Source: Phytohabitans flavus (lineage in GTDB: Bacteria; Actinomycetota; Actinomycetes; Mycobacteriales; Micromonosporaceae). From it: 64,000 nt of DNA. The stretch spans positions 4,696,001 to 4,760,000 of the forward strand of contig NZ_AP022870.1 in NCBI RefSeq assembly GCF_011764545.1. Direction: 5' to 3'. The position numbers and the translations under genes were made by a program. This document shows positions 9,359 through 17,456 of the stretch, one piece after another. Every line of letters begins with the position of its first letter. The stretch's first letter is position 1. The notes beneath the pieces were generated by a model, which was given only the letters and a program-made list of their open reading frames with translations, did no database searches and was not told the DNA's origin.

Positions 9359-10728
9359 CAGAGGCTTTCGTGACCGAGCTGGAAGACGAGCTCCGGGCCA
9401 TCGTCGGTCCGGCACACGTGCTCGTCGACGGTGACCTGCGCGCGCCGTACGAGACCGACTGGACCCGCCGCTTCACCGGCAGCGCACGTTGCGTCGTGCG
9501 GCCGGGCACCACCGGAGAGGTCGCGGCAGTGGTCCGGGCGTGCGCCGCGGCCGGGGTGCCGATCGTGGTGCAGGGCGGCAACACCGGCCTGGTCGGCGCG
9601 GGCGTTCCGGCCGGCGGCGAGGTGCTGGTCAGCCTCACCCGGCTCAACCGGGTCGAGCCGGTCGACGCGGTCGAGGCCCAGGTGACCGTCGACGCCGGGG
9701 TGACCCTGGAGAGGCTGCAAACGCACGCCCGGGCGGCGGGCCTCGACTTCGGCGTCGACCTGGCCGCGCGCTCGTCCGCCACCGTCGGCGGGATGATCGC
9801 CACCAACGCCGGCGGCATCCGGGTGCTGCGCCACGGCAGCATGCGCGCGCAGGTCGCCGGGTTGGAGGCCGTGCTGGCCGACGGCACCGTGCTCACCCGG
9901 CTGACCGGGCTCGCCAAGGACAACACCGGCTACGACATGACCCAGCTGCTCGCCGGCAGCGAGGGGACTCTGGCTATCGTGACCCGGGCGCGGCTCCGGC
10001 TCGTACCCCTGCTGCCAGCGCGGGCAGTGGCCCTCGTCGCGGTGGCCGACACGGACGCGGCCCTTGACCTGCTCGCGGCGGCCCGGGAGCAGCTGGCCAC
10101 CCTGTCGGCCGCGGAGATCTTCTATCCCGACGGGCTCGAGCTGGTCCGCTCGTACGCGAAGCTGCCCGCGCCGTTCGGCGAGCCCGCCGGGGCCTACGTG
10201 GTGCTGGAGTGCGCGGGCCGCACCGACCCGACCGACGCCGTGCTGGAGATGCTCGCCACCTCCGACGCGGTGATCGACGCCACGGTGGCCTCGGACCGCG
10301 CCGGGCTCGACCGGCTGTGGTCGTACCGCGAGGCGCACACCGAGGCGATCAGCGCCGCCGGCGTGCCGACCAAGCTCGACGTGTGCGTCCCTCTGGGTGA
10401 GCTGTCCGCCCTGGTCACGGAGCTGCCCGGTACGGTGGCCGCGGTCACGCCCACCGCCCGGCTGATCGTCTTCGGCCACCTCAACGAGGGCAACCTGCAC
10501 CTGAACGTGTTGGACACGGGCGAACACGCCGAAGAGGTGACCGACGCCGTCCTGCGCCTCGTCGCGGCACACCGCGGCAGCATCAGCTCCGAGCATGGCG
10601 TCGGCCGGGCAAAGGCACCGTGGCTCCAACTGTCCCGTACGGCGGAGGAGATCGCGGCCATGCGCCGCATCAAGACCGCCCTCGACCCGGCGGGCCTCCT
10701 CAACCCCGGCGTACTCCTACCCGCATAA
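9355..10728 (+). CDS. FAD-linked D-2-hydroxyacid dehydrogenase (D-2-hydroxyglutarate dehydrogenase/GlcD type)
   Basis: A flavoprotein that oxidises a D-2-hydroxyacid. The PCMH-type FAD domain occupies about residues 35-215 (VQGGNTGLVGAG, AGSEGTLAIVT), and the FAD-oxidase C-terminal domain carries GHLNEGNLHLNV and SSEHGVGRAK, the conserved metal/substrate region of the D-lactate/D-2-hydroxyglutarate/GlcD group. The ATG at 9355 overlaps the serA stop by 4 nt and gives 457 residues. SerA enzymes are known to make D-2-hydroxyglutarate from 2-oxoglutarate while recycling NAD, so coupling to a dehydrogenase that reoxidises it makes biochemical sense. Glycolate or D-lactate remain alternatives. Confidence 0.85.
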   Translation: MTEAFVTELEDELRAIVGPAHVLVDGDLRAPYETDWTRRFTGSARCVVRPGTTGEVAAVVRACAAAGVPIVVQGGNTGLVGAGVPAGGEVLVSLTRLNRVEPVDAVEAQVTVDAGVTLERLQTHARAAGLDFGVDLAARSSATVGGMIATNAGGIRVLRHGSMRAQVAGLEAVLADGTVLTRLTGLAKDNTGYDMTQLLAGSEGTLAIVTRARLRLVPLLPARAVALVAVADTDAALDLLAAAREQLATLSAAEIFYPDGLELVRSYAKLPAPFGEPAGAYVVLECAGRTDPTDAVLEMLATSDAVIDATVASDRAGLDRLWSYREAHTEAISAAGVPTKLDVCVPLGELSALVTELPGTVAAVTPTARLIVFGHLNEGNLHLNVLDTGEHAEEVTDAVLRLVAAHRGSISSEHGVGRAKAPWLQLSRTAEEIAAMRRIKTALDPAGLLNPGVLLPA

Positions 10729-10815
10729 CCACGCCACCGCGCCGAGGCGTTGGGGTGGCCGCATGCCCTTACCCTGAGGCGGCTTGTAACGGGCTTCACT
10801 GTCGCTGGAGACGCC

Positions 10816-11217
10816 ATGTCCTTTACCGCCGCTGTCCGTTCAGTCCTGAGCCAGTATGCCCAATTCGGAGGGCGCGCCCGCCGGGCCGAGTACTGGTGGT
10901 TCGTCCTCTTCTCCATCCTGGTCGGCATCGCCGCCAACATCATCGACGTCATCCTGGGCACCGACTCGTCGGGATGGGGGTCCGGTGGCCTCGTCAGCGT
11001 GCTCCTCAACCTGGCGCTGTTCCTGCCCGGGCTCGCTGTCGCCGTGCGACGCCTGCACGACACCGACCGCACCGGCTGGTGGGTCCTGATCGCGCTGGTG
11101 CCGATCGTCGGGTTCATCGTCCTGCTGGTCTTCTTCCTGATGGACGGCACGCCCGGGCCGAACCGTTTCGGCCCCAGCCCGAAGGCGAGCGAGCTCTCCG
11201 CACCCGGCTGGGCCTGA
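10816..11217 (+). CDS. DUF805 inner-membrane protein
   Basis: A 133-residue polytopic membrane protein of the DUF805 family (YhaH-like), function unknown. The family signature is visible: FGGRARRAEYWWFVLF, then RRLHDTDRTGWWVLI, then DGTPGPNRFGP. Three to four helices lie between these. The ATG at 10816 follows GGAG with 5-nt spacing. A strong terminator hairpin follows at once, so it is probably transcribed alone. Confidence 0.9.
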   Translation: MSFTAAVRSVLSQYAQFGGRARRAEYWWFVLFSILVGIAANIIDVILGTDSSGWGSGGLVSVLLNLALFLPGLAVAVRRLHDTDRTGWWVLIALVPIVGFIVLLVFFLMDGTPGPNRFGPSPKASELSAPGWA

Positions 11218-11222
11218 CACTC

Positions 11223-11256
11223 CTGACCGGGTCCGCCGCTCGGCGGACCAGGTCAG
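11223..11256 (+). terminator. Intrinsic terminator after the DUF805 gene
   Basis: CTGACC (11223-11228) and GGTCCGCC (11230-11237) pair with GGCGGACC (11242-11249) and GGTCAG (11251-11256) around a GCTC loop with a single mismatch, followed by CTTTG. The hairpin begins 6 nt after the stop codon. Confidence 0.75.
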
Positions 11257-11349
11257 CTTTGTGGTGGACGCCGGGGTCCGCATCGCGGTGATCGTGGTCC
11301 GGCGGTGTCCTGGATAACCTCACGTCATGGCATTGACAGGGCGCCGCCG

Positions 11350-12003
11350 GTGACGATCCGGCTGGTCATCGCCGATGACCAGGCGATGGTACGGGCAGGG
11401 CTGCGGCTGATCGTCGAGACCGCCGGCGGTATCGAGGTGGTCGCCGAGGCGGCCGACGGGGAGCAGGCGGTCGCCACCGCGCGGCGGTTGCGGCCGGACG
11501 TGATGCTGATGGACATCTCGATGCCCCGGCTGGACGGGCTCGGAGCGGCCCGGCGGCTGCTCGACCAGCCACACCCGCCGAAGATCATCATGCTGACCAC
11601 CTTCGATACGGACGAGAACCTGCACGCCGCGCTCCGGATCGGGGTGAGCGGCTTCCTGCTGAAGGTCTCCCCGCCCGAGCAGCTCGTGGAGGCGGTCCGG
11701 GTGGCCGCCGAGGGCGCCGCGCTGATCGACCCCGCGGTGACCGTACGGGTGATCGGGTCGTTCGCCGGGCGCCCCGAGCCGGTACGGGAGCCGGAGCTGG
11801 GGCTCACCCCACGGGAGTACGAGGTGCTGCGGCTGCTGGCCCGGGGCCTGTCCAACCCCGAGATCGCCGCCCAGCTGTACATCGGGGAGGCGACCGTCCG
11901 CACCCACGTCGGGCGGGTGCTTCAGAAGCTCGGGCTGCGGGACCGGATCCAGGCGGTGGTCTTCGGGTACGAGTCGGGCATCGTCCAGGCCGGTCGGCGG
12001 TGA
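11350..12003 (+). CDS. NarL/LuxR-family response regulator
   Basis: A cytoplasmic DNA-binding response regulator of 217 residues. The receiver domain has IADD at the N-terminus, the phospho-acceptor Asp55 in DVMLMDISMP, and the conserved TTFDTDE and LLKVSP segments. The LuxR helix-turn-helix is at about 150-215 (LTPREYEVLRLLARGLSNPEIAAQL, with the run split here by function: recognition helix near EATVRTHVGRVL). The GTG at 11350 is the natural start because the earlier ATG at 11326 runs into a stop. Its stop overlaps the histidine kinase start by 4 nt, making a clear two-component pair with that kinase. Confidence 0.9.
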   Translation: MTIRLVIADDQAMVRAGLRLIVETAGGIEVVAEAADGEQAVATARRLRPDVMLMDISMPRLDGLGAARRLLDQPHPPKIIMLTTFDTDENLHAALRIGVSGFLLKVSPPEQLVEAVRVAAEGAALIDPAVTVRVIGSFAGRPEPVREPELGLTPREYEVLRLLARGLSNPEIAAQLYIGEATVRTHVGRVLQKLGLRDRIQAVVFGYESGIVQAGRR

Positions 12004-13184
12004 GCGGGCGCGCCTGGCGGGTCTCCTGGCTGGACCTGCTGCTCGCCGCGGCGGTGTCGCTGACCGGTGTCGTCGAGTCGTACGGCCGGGCCGGCACCGG
12101 CTGGGAGCGGGTCAGCGAGCCGGCACTGCTCTCGGCCGGCGCGATCGCCGCGGGCGGGATGCTTGTGCTGCGCCGCCGCTATCCGTTGGCGATGCTGCTC
12201 GCGCTCACCGCGATGAGCGCGCTGCTGTGGGCCGTGGCGGACGACGGCTACCCGTACGTCGCCTGGCAGACCTACTCGACCCTCATCCTGGTACACACCG
12301 TCGGGAGCGCGGCACCGCTGCGCAGCTGGTACGGGATCGCCGGGCTGGCCGGCACGCTCCTGGCGTACGGGCGGATGCAGACCCTCCCGGACTCGGACTT
12401 CGCCGAGCGCATGATCACAGCGGTGTTCATCGGCGTGGCGTACACGAGCGGGATCCTGCTGCGCCGCCAGACCGAGCGCACGCTGCGGCTCGCCGAGCAG
12501 AACGCCCGGCTGGAGCTGGAGCAGGCCGAACGGGACCGGCGGGTGGTCGCCGACGAGCGCGCCCGCATCGCCCGCGAGCTGCACGACGTCATCACGCACA
12601 ACGTCAGCCTGATGACGCTTCAGGCCGGCGGCATACGCGTGCTGCTCGGCAAGGACCGGACCCGCGACCGGGAACGCGACCTGCTGCGCGCCGTGGAACG
12701 CTCCGGCCGGGAGACCGTCGAGGAGCTGCGGCTGATGCTCGGCGTCCTGCGCGACCCCGATCACCCCGACGGCCCGCTGCTCCCGTCCGGCCTGGACCGG
12801 CTCGGTGAGCTCGCCCAACAGGTGGGGCAGGCGGGGCTGCGGGTCGACGTACGGGTCGAGGGCGAACCGCGCGCGCTGCGGCCCGCCGTCGACCTGTCCG
12901 CGTACCGGGTGGCCCAGGAGGCGCTCACCAACGTGCTCAAGCACGCCCGCGCCACCCGGGCCGAGGTGACCGTCGAGTACGCCGCCGATCGGCTGCTGGT
13001 ACGGGTCACCGACGACGGCACCGGCCCGGCGTCCACTGTCGACGCGTCCACTGTGGATGGCCATGGCCTCGTCGGCATGCGCGAGCGCACGGCCATGCAC
13101 GGTGGCTCGCTGGACGCCGGCCCCGGTCCGGACGGCGGCTACCGGGTGGTCGCCACCTTCCCGCTCTCCCACGCCGCCGCCTGA
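12000..13184 (+). CDS. NarL-type sensor histidine kinase
   Basis: A membrane sensor kinase of 394 residues that should phosphorylate the upstream response regulator. Four or five membrane helices fill residues about 10-155, then a short coiled linker, the HisKA_3 dimerisation box RIARELHDVITHNVS with His195, and a HATPase domain (VAQEALTNVLKHA, VTDDGTGP, GHGLVGMRER). The GTG start at 12000 overlaps the regulator stop. No sensor domain other than the membrane helices is present, so the signal may be within the membrane. Its 3' end overlaps the convergent membrane-protein gene by 46 bp. Confidence 0.9.
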   Translation: MSGRAWRVSWLDLLLAAAVSLTGVVESYGRAGTGWERVSEPALLSAGAIAAGGMLVLRRRYPLAMLLALTAMSALLWAVADDGYPYVAWQTYSTLILVHTVGSAAPLRSWYGIAGLAGTLLAYGRMQTLPDSDFAERMITAVFIGVAYTSGILLRRQTERTLRLAEQNARLELEQAERDRRVVADERARIARELHDVITHNVSLMTLQAGGIRVLLGKDRTRDRERDLLRAVERSGRETVEELRLMLGVLRDPDHPDGPLLPSGLDRLGELAQQVGQAGLRVDVRVEGEPRALRPAVDLSAYRVAQEALTNVLKHARATRAEVTVEYAADRLLVRVTDDGTGPASTVDASTVDGHGLVGMRERTAMHGGSLDAGPGPDGGYRVVATFPLSHAAA

Positions 13185-13843
13185 GCATCGGCCGGCGCCT
13201 GGCCGGCCCACTCGGCGTCGCTCATCCGCAGCATCCGCAGCCCGATCACGCCCGAGCCGGCCAGGTAGATCAGGCCACCGATCACCGTCCCGATCGGGAA
13301 CAGCGGCACCGCCAGCAGCGCCCCGCCCACCATCGCGAACGGCGCCCACCACGGCGCTTGGCGCGCGTACGCGAGGGCGAGGCCGAGCAGCAGCAGGCCC
13401 AGCAGGCCGAGGAAGCCGGGGATCTGGAAGCCGAACATCGCCCCTGGCATGTCGAATGCCGCGTCCCCGAGCCGGGTACCCTCCTCGACGCCGAGGTTCG
13501 CCTCGAGCTGCGAGTAGAAGAAGTCGCCGAGCATCAGCCCGGAGAAGTTGACGATGCCGAGCAGCGTGAGGCCGCCGGCGAGGTGCCCGAACACCACGCC
13601 CCGGTGGCGGATCAGGTGCACCATCCCGACGATCCCGGGCACCAGCAACACCCAGCTCCAGTGCAACAGCGACGCGCTCAACGACACCCAGCCCGGGTGG
13701 CGGCCGTAGGCCCCGATGGAGTCGCTCCCCTCCCGCAACGCGGGGTCGGCGACGAGACCGGCCACGTACACAAGTGGCGCGGCGATAAGACAGATCCCGG
13801 CCGCGTAGCGACGAAACCGGAGCGGATCGGCGAGTATGGACAT
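13139..13843 (-). CDS. Multi-pass membrane protein of unknown function
   Basis: A 234-residue integral membrane protein with about six helices and no catalytic motif I recognise. Starting at ATG 13843 (GGAAGG just upstream), it opens MSILADPLRFRRYAAGICLI and contains ASLLHWSWVLLVPGIVGMVH. The pattern resembles small DUF4386-like membrane proteins, but I would not assign a family. It lies 121 nt downstream of the MerR gene on the same strand, so MerR probably regulates it. Its last 15 codons overlap the 3' end of the convergent histidine kinase. Confidence 0.7.
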   Translation of the reverse strand: MSILADPLRFRRYAAGICLIAAPLVYVAGLVADPALREGSDSIGAYGRHPGWVSLSASLLHWSWVLLVPGIVGMVHLIRHRGVVFGHLAGGLTLLGIVNFSGLMLGDFFYSQLEANLGVEEGTRLGDAAFDMPGAMFGFQIPGFLGLLGLLLLGLALAYARQAPWWAPFAMVGGALLAVPLFPIGTVIGGLIYLAGSGVIGLRMLRMSDAEWAGQAPADAQAAAWESGKVATTR

Positions 13844-13964
13844 GACACCTTCCCTTGCGTCCATCCGCGCCCCCACCGGCGCGGATCGAGCGCACACGCT
13901 AAGGCGCCACACCACCGCGGGTCGTCCACCGCGTGGCCGACCCGGCTCCGCACCGACGCTGAGC

Positions 13965-14330
13965 TCAGCGAGGGTTGGCCCTGGCCCCGATGAGCTGGTC
14001 GAGGATGCCGCGGGCCTCGGCGAGCTTCGCCATGGACTTGGTGATTCTGCTGCGCTCCTCGGCCAGGGCGTCGAGCAGTTCGGGGCAGGTGGGTGCGAGC
14101 ACCGTCGTGCCGTCCACGATGCAGGGCAGGATCTCGCCGATCGCGGTGGTGCCCAGGCCGGCGGAGAGCAGCAGTTGAATGTGTCGCACGGTCTGCACCG
14201 CCCGCGCGTCGTAATCCCGGTATCCACTGGAGCGCCGAGCCGGCCGCAACAGCCCCTGCTCCTCGTAGTAGCGCAGGGCGCGCGGGGTGGCACCGGTCTG
14301 CCGGGACAGTTCGCTGATCCGCATACCCAT
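13965..14330 (-). CDS. MerR-family transcriptional regulator
   Basis: A dimeric DNA-binding regulator of about 121 residues. The winged helix-turn-helix is at the very N-terminus (RISELSRQTGATPRALRYYE), followed by the usual GYRDYD wing segment and a C-terminal coiled coil (EERSRITKSMAKLAEARGI). No Cys pair for metal binding is seen, so it is not an obvious metal sensor. TTG 14333, ATG 14330 and ATG 14324 are all possible starts. A perfect 22-bp palindrome sits about 20-40 nt upstream, as expected for autoregulation. Confidence 0.88.
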   Translation of the reverse strand: MGMRISELSRQTGATPRALRYYEEQGLLRPARRSSGYRDYDARAVQTVRHIQLLLSAGLGTTAIGEILPCIVDGTTVLAPTCPELLDALAEERSRITKSMAKLAEARGILDQLIGARANPR

Positions 14331-14348
14331 CAACAGATCAGAGACTTG

Positions 14349-14370
14349 ACCTTCACGTCAACGTGAAGGT
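14349..14370. promoter_or_regulatory. 22-bp palindromic operator, probably for MerR
   Basis: ACCTTCACGT (14349-14358) and ACGTGAAGGT (14361-14370) form exact 10-bp arms around CA. Long palindromes with ACCTTCACGT-like arms between promoter elements are typical of MerR-family operators. It lies 19 nt upstream of the MerR start and 148 nt upstream of the plus-strand condensation-like gene. TTGACC at 14346 overlaps it as a possible plus-strand -35. Confidence 0.7.
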
Positions 14371-14506
14371 TTTACGCGCGGCTCGCCCAGTTTCTGGCCG
14401 AGGCCGATCTCGCGCGCCCGAAACAAGCTGAGTTGGTACGACAGGGATTGATCAGCACCGATAGGTCTTGAGAAGCGCGAGCCGGCCTGACCAGCCCTTC
14501 AGCCCA

Positions 14507-14512
14507 TACACT
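14507..14512 (+). promoter_or_regulatory. -10 element for a possibly leaderless transcript
   Basis: TACACT lies 6 nt upstream of the first GTG of the condensation-like gene (14519). That spacing would place the transcription start at the start codon, a common arrangement in actinobacteria. No good -35 is visible. Confidence 0.4.
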
Positions 14513-14518
14513 GCGGCT

Positions 14519-16262
14519 GTGGTGATCCAGCTCGATGGGCTTGGCACGGTGCGCCTGACACCGCGTCCGGCGGTGCCCGCCCGGTTCAGCGGCGGGCAGG
14601 ACGCACAGGGGCCGTACACGCTCGGCCAGCTCAACATCAAGGTGTGGCTGGACCAGTCGCCGGATCACTGCTACTCCACTCTCAAGTGGACGCTCGACGT
14701 ACCGGTGGGCACCACCGTCCAGGAGGCGGCCGCCGCCGTGAGCACGCTGGTCACGTGGCACGAAGGGCTGCGCACCCGCTACCTGGGCGGCGACCCTCCG
14801 GTCCAGCGGGTCGCCGGTTCCGGCGAGCTGCCGATCGAGGTCTGGTCGGTGGACGAGGGCCAGGCCGGGCCGGTCGACCCGGCTCTGCTCGCGCACGAGC
14901 TGCTCGCGCGGCTCGCCTCCGGTATCGCGCCGGACGCGCCGCTGCCGCTGCGGGTCGCGGTGGCCGTCCGGGGCGAGCTGGTGCGGGCCGCGGTCATGGT
15001 CTTCTCCCATCTCGCCGTCGACTTCCAGGCCGTGACGGTGCTGGGCCGGGAGTTCACCGCGCTGCTCCGCGATCCGCGGCGCCCGGCCGCGGGCATCCAC
15101 CAGCCGCTCGCCCAGGCCGCGGCCGAGTCGGACCCGCGCGCCCGGCGCCGCCAGGAGGCAGCCATCCGGCACTGGGAGCGGCACCTGCGCCTGATCCCCC
15201 AGTGCCTGTACGCCCGGCCGCGCACCGGACCATCCGCCGGTGGTGGGATCGGGCAGCTGTCGTCGCCGGCGGGCGCCGCCGCGCTGCGGCACATCGCGAG
15301 CCGTACCCGCACGAGCCGCCCGACGATCGTGTTCGCCGCACTGTGCGCGGTGCTCGCCCGGCGTACCGGGTACAGCGAATGCCGCTTCCCGATCCTGTCC
15401 GGAAACCGGTTCGAGCCCCGGCTTGAGCAGTACGTCGGCACGCTGGCGCAGTCGGTGCTGGTACGCCTCGACACCGGTGGCGCGACCTTCGACGAGCTGG
15501 TGCGGCGGGCGTTCGCGACGCTGCTGAGCGCCAGCCGCAACGGGGCCTGGGACGCCACCGTGGCGGCGCGGCTGCACGAGCGGGTGGCCGCCGAGCGGGG
15601 CCTGCATCTGCGGTTCGAGCCGCTCTTCAACAACCTCGTGGTGGACTCCCCGCGGCCGGCCCGCCGCCCGAGCCGGTCGAGTCGCTGGCCGGCGCGGCGT
15701 CCCGTACGCGGGTGGTGTGGCAGCCGGCGCCGCCCATGCCGGCGCTGGTCCGCTTTGACCTGTGGCAGGTGGATGGCCTGCTCCGGATCAGCGGCTGGAG
15801 CGCCGACACCGGGCGGATGGATCAAGCCGAGGGGGAGTCGCTGCTGCGCGCGGTCGAGCGGCTGCTGCTGGCGGTGGCCGGCGGCGACCTGGACGCGGCA
15901 GCCGTGGGCCCCGCCACCGGCCTCGATCCGATCGCCCGCGAGCCGGGCTGGGGGCTCGTCGACTCCTGCTGGATCGAGCTTGACGAGGTGCGGCGGCTGC
16001 TGGACGACGCGCTGGGCAGCGGCGTGGCCCGCGCGTTCCCGGAGCCGGACACGGGTCTTGTCGCCTACGTGTCCGCCGCGGAGGCGCCGGCCAGCCCCGA
16101 GGAGATCCACGCGCGCTGCCTGGCCGCCCTGCCCGGCCGCCTCACCGCGATGACCCCCAGCGGTACGTCATCTGCGACGGCACCCCGCACGACCCGAGCG
16201 ACCTGGCGAGCTGGCAGCGGCTGCCGGTGCTCGCCGAGGGCTCGGGCCGTACCGTCATTTGA
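14519..16262 (+). CDS. Orphan NRPS condensation-domain-like protein with a C-terminal A-domain remnant, two frame breaks
   Basis: A 581-residue protein after adding one base near 15660-15669 and one in the C5 run at 16154-16158. Residues about 35-430 look like a stand-alone condensation domain. The active-site motif reads SHLAVDF (163-169), keeping the second His and the Asp of HHxxxDG but replacing the first His by Ser and Gly by Phe. Residues about 480-581 (WIELDEVRRLLDD, GLVAYVSAAE, then the repaired TAMTPQRYVICDGTPHDPSD) resemble the C-terminal subdomain of adenylation enzymes, with no NGK-type catalytic lysine. No carrier protein, adenylation or thioesterase gene is nearby. It may acylate a small acceptor or be a degenerate NRPS relic. 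Its stop overlaps the convergent DUF2278 gene by 8 bp. Confidence 0.72.
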
Positions 16263-17249
16263 AGATGATCGTCCAGCCCTCCCGGCCGGCCTGCTCCGCC
16301 GTGTAGGCGACCCCGTCGACCTTGAGCCCGCCGCTGTCCAGCAGCGTGATCGTGCCGCCCTTGTTGCCGAGCTGGACCGGCAACGCCACGACGACGTTCA
16401 GCGCCGCGCCGGGCGCGATGGTGCCGGTCAGCGGCTGCCGGTGGGCAAACCTGTCGACAAGCGCCCAGCCGTCCAGCCGGACCGAAGCGGGCGAGGCGTT
16501 GAGCAGCGTGACGGTCTCCCGTTCCGGTGCGCCACCGACCGGGTTGACCAGCGCCGCGACGATGCGGACCGAGATATCGCGCGTGGGCTTCGCCGGCTCG
16601 ACGATCGGATGCCCGGTGCTGTCGTCGGTGTGCCAGGCCTGCGACTGGAACGCCAGGAAGAACGCCACCCAGCGGTCCGACTCGGGCACGCGCAGCACCA
16701 GCGCCCCGTCCTGCCACACCCCGTTGTCGCTGGTGAACCGGCCGCTGTTGCCCTGGTTCATGTGCACGTCGTGGACGCCGTTGCCCGGCCGGAAGCCGAA
16801 GATCTTGTCCGCGGTATCCCGCTCCGGCCCCCACCGCTGCCCGAACACGTACGCCCGGCCACCGTCGGCGTCGATCAGCCGGCGCACGTAGTGGTCGAGG
16901 AACTCCCCAGGTCGTTGTCCGGCCCGGGCGCGGTCGTCGGCACCACCCGCATGCGCCGCGGGTCGAACAGCCCGGCGCGGATGAAGTCGAGCGCGAGCCC
17001 GCCGGCGCTGCTGGGCAGCGGCGTGAACCCGTCCGGCAGCCCATCCAGCCCGGCGGTCACGGGGTGCCGGAAGTCGTCGTCCAGGAAGAACAGCAGGTCC
17101 GGCGGGGAGAGCGAGGACCGCACGTTCACCGCGGCGCGGTAGTCGCCGTCCGGCGTCCGGAGGCGGATCTGGTAGTGCGGCGTGTCCGTCGTCTCGATGC
17201 GGCAATCGACGACGATCCCCTTGAGCACGCCGTAGCGATCGATTGGCAT
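16255..17249 (-). CDS. DUF2278 (YukJ-like) protein with a lamin-tail-like C-terminal domain, frame break at 16905-16908
   Basis: A 331-residue protein of unknown function. The N-terminal two thirds follow the DUF2278/YukJ pattern: MPIDRYGVLKGIVVD, then HYQIRLRTPDGDYRAAVNV, then GNGVHDVHMNQGNSGRF and WVAFFLAFQSQAWHTDD. The last 110 residues (VNPVGGAPERETVTLLNASP, LDGWALVDR) have the beta-sandwich pattern of a lamin-tail domain. The frame breaks in the C4 run at 16905-16908, and one added G restores DLGEFLDHYVRRLIDADGG. I chose the ATG at 17249. It is convergent with the condensation-like gene and shows no operon partner. Confidence 0.82.
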
Positions 17250-17456
17250 AACACACGGAAGCATCGCGGCTACCCTCCGCCTACGCGACTGTCCAGAACC
17301 CGGCAGCCGCGAAGCCGACACCGCCGGTATCCGGGCGCGTACTGTTGGCGGCTGCGCTGAGTGATCAGCTATGAGCTGACTACGGTTCGTGTTGATGTCA
17401 CCTGGCAATTCACCCTCTTCGCGGACGCTGCATTACAGAGGGTGTGGAGGCGGAGA

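Noticed and set aside
14400..16300. An NRPS biosynthetic gene cluster
   Set aside because: Only one condensation-like protein exists, with no adenylation, carrier, thioesterase or MbtH-type gene anywhere in the window.
15712..17142. Long second frame continuing through the DUF2278 gene
   Set aside because: Only the part up to the break at 16154-16158 is real condensation-gene sequence. Beyond it the frame is antisense to DUF2278.
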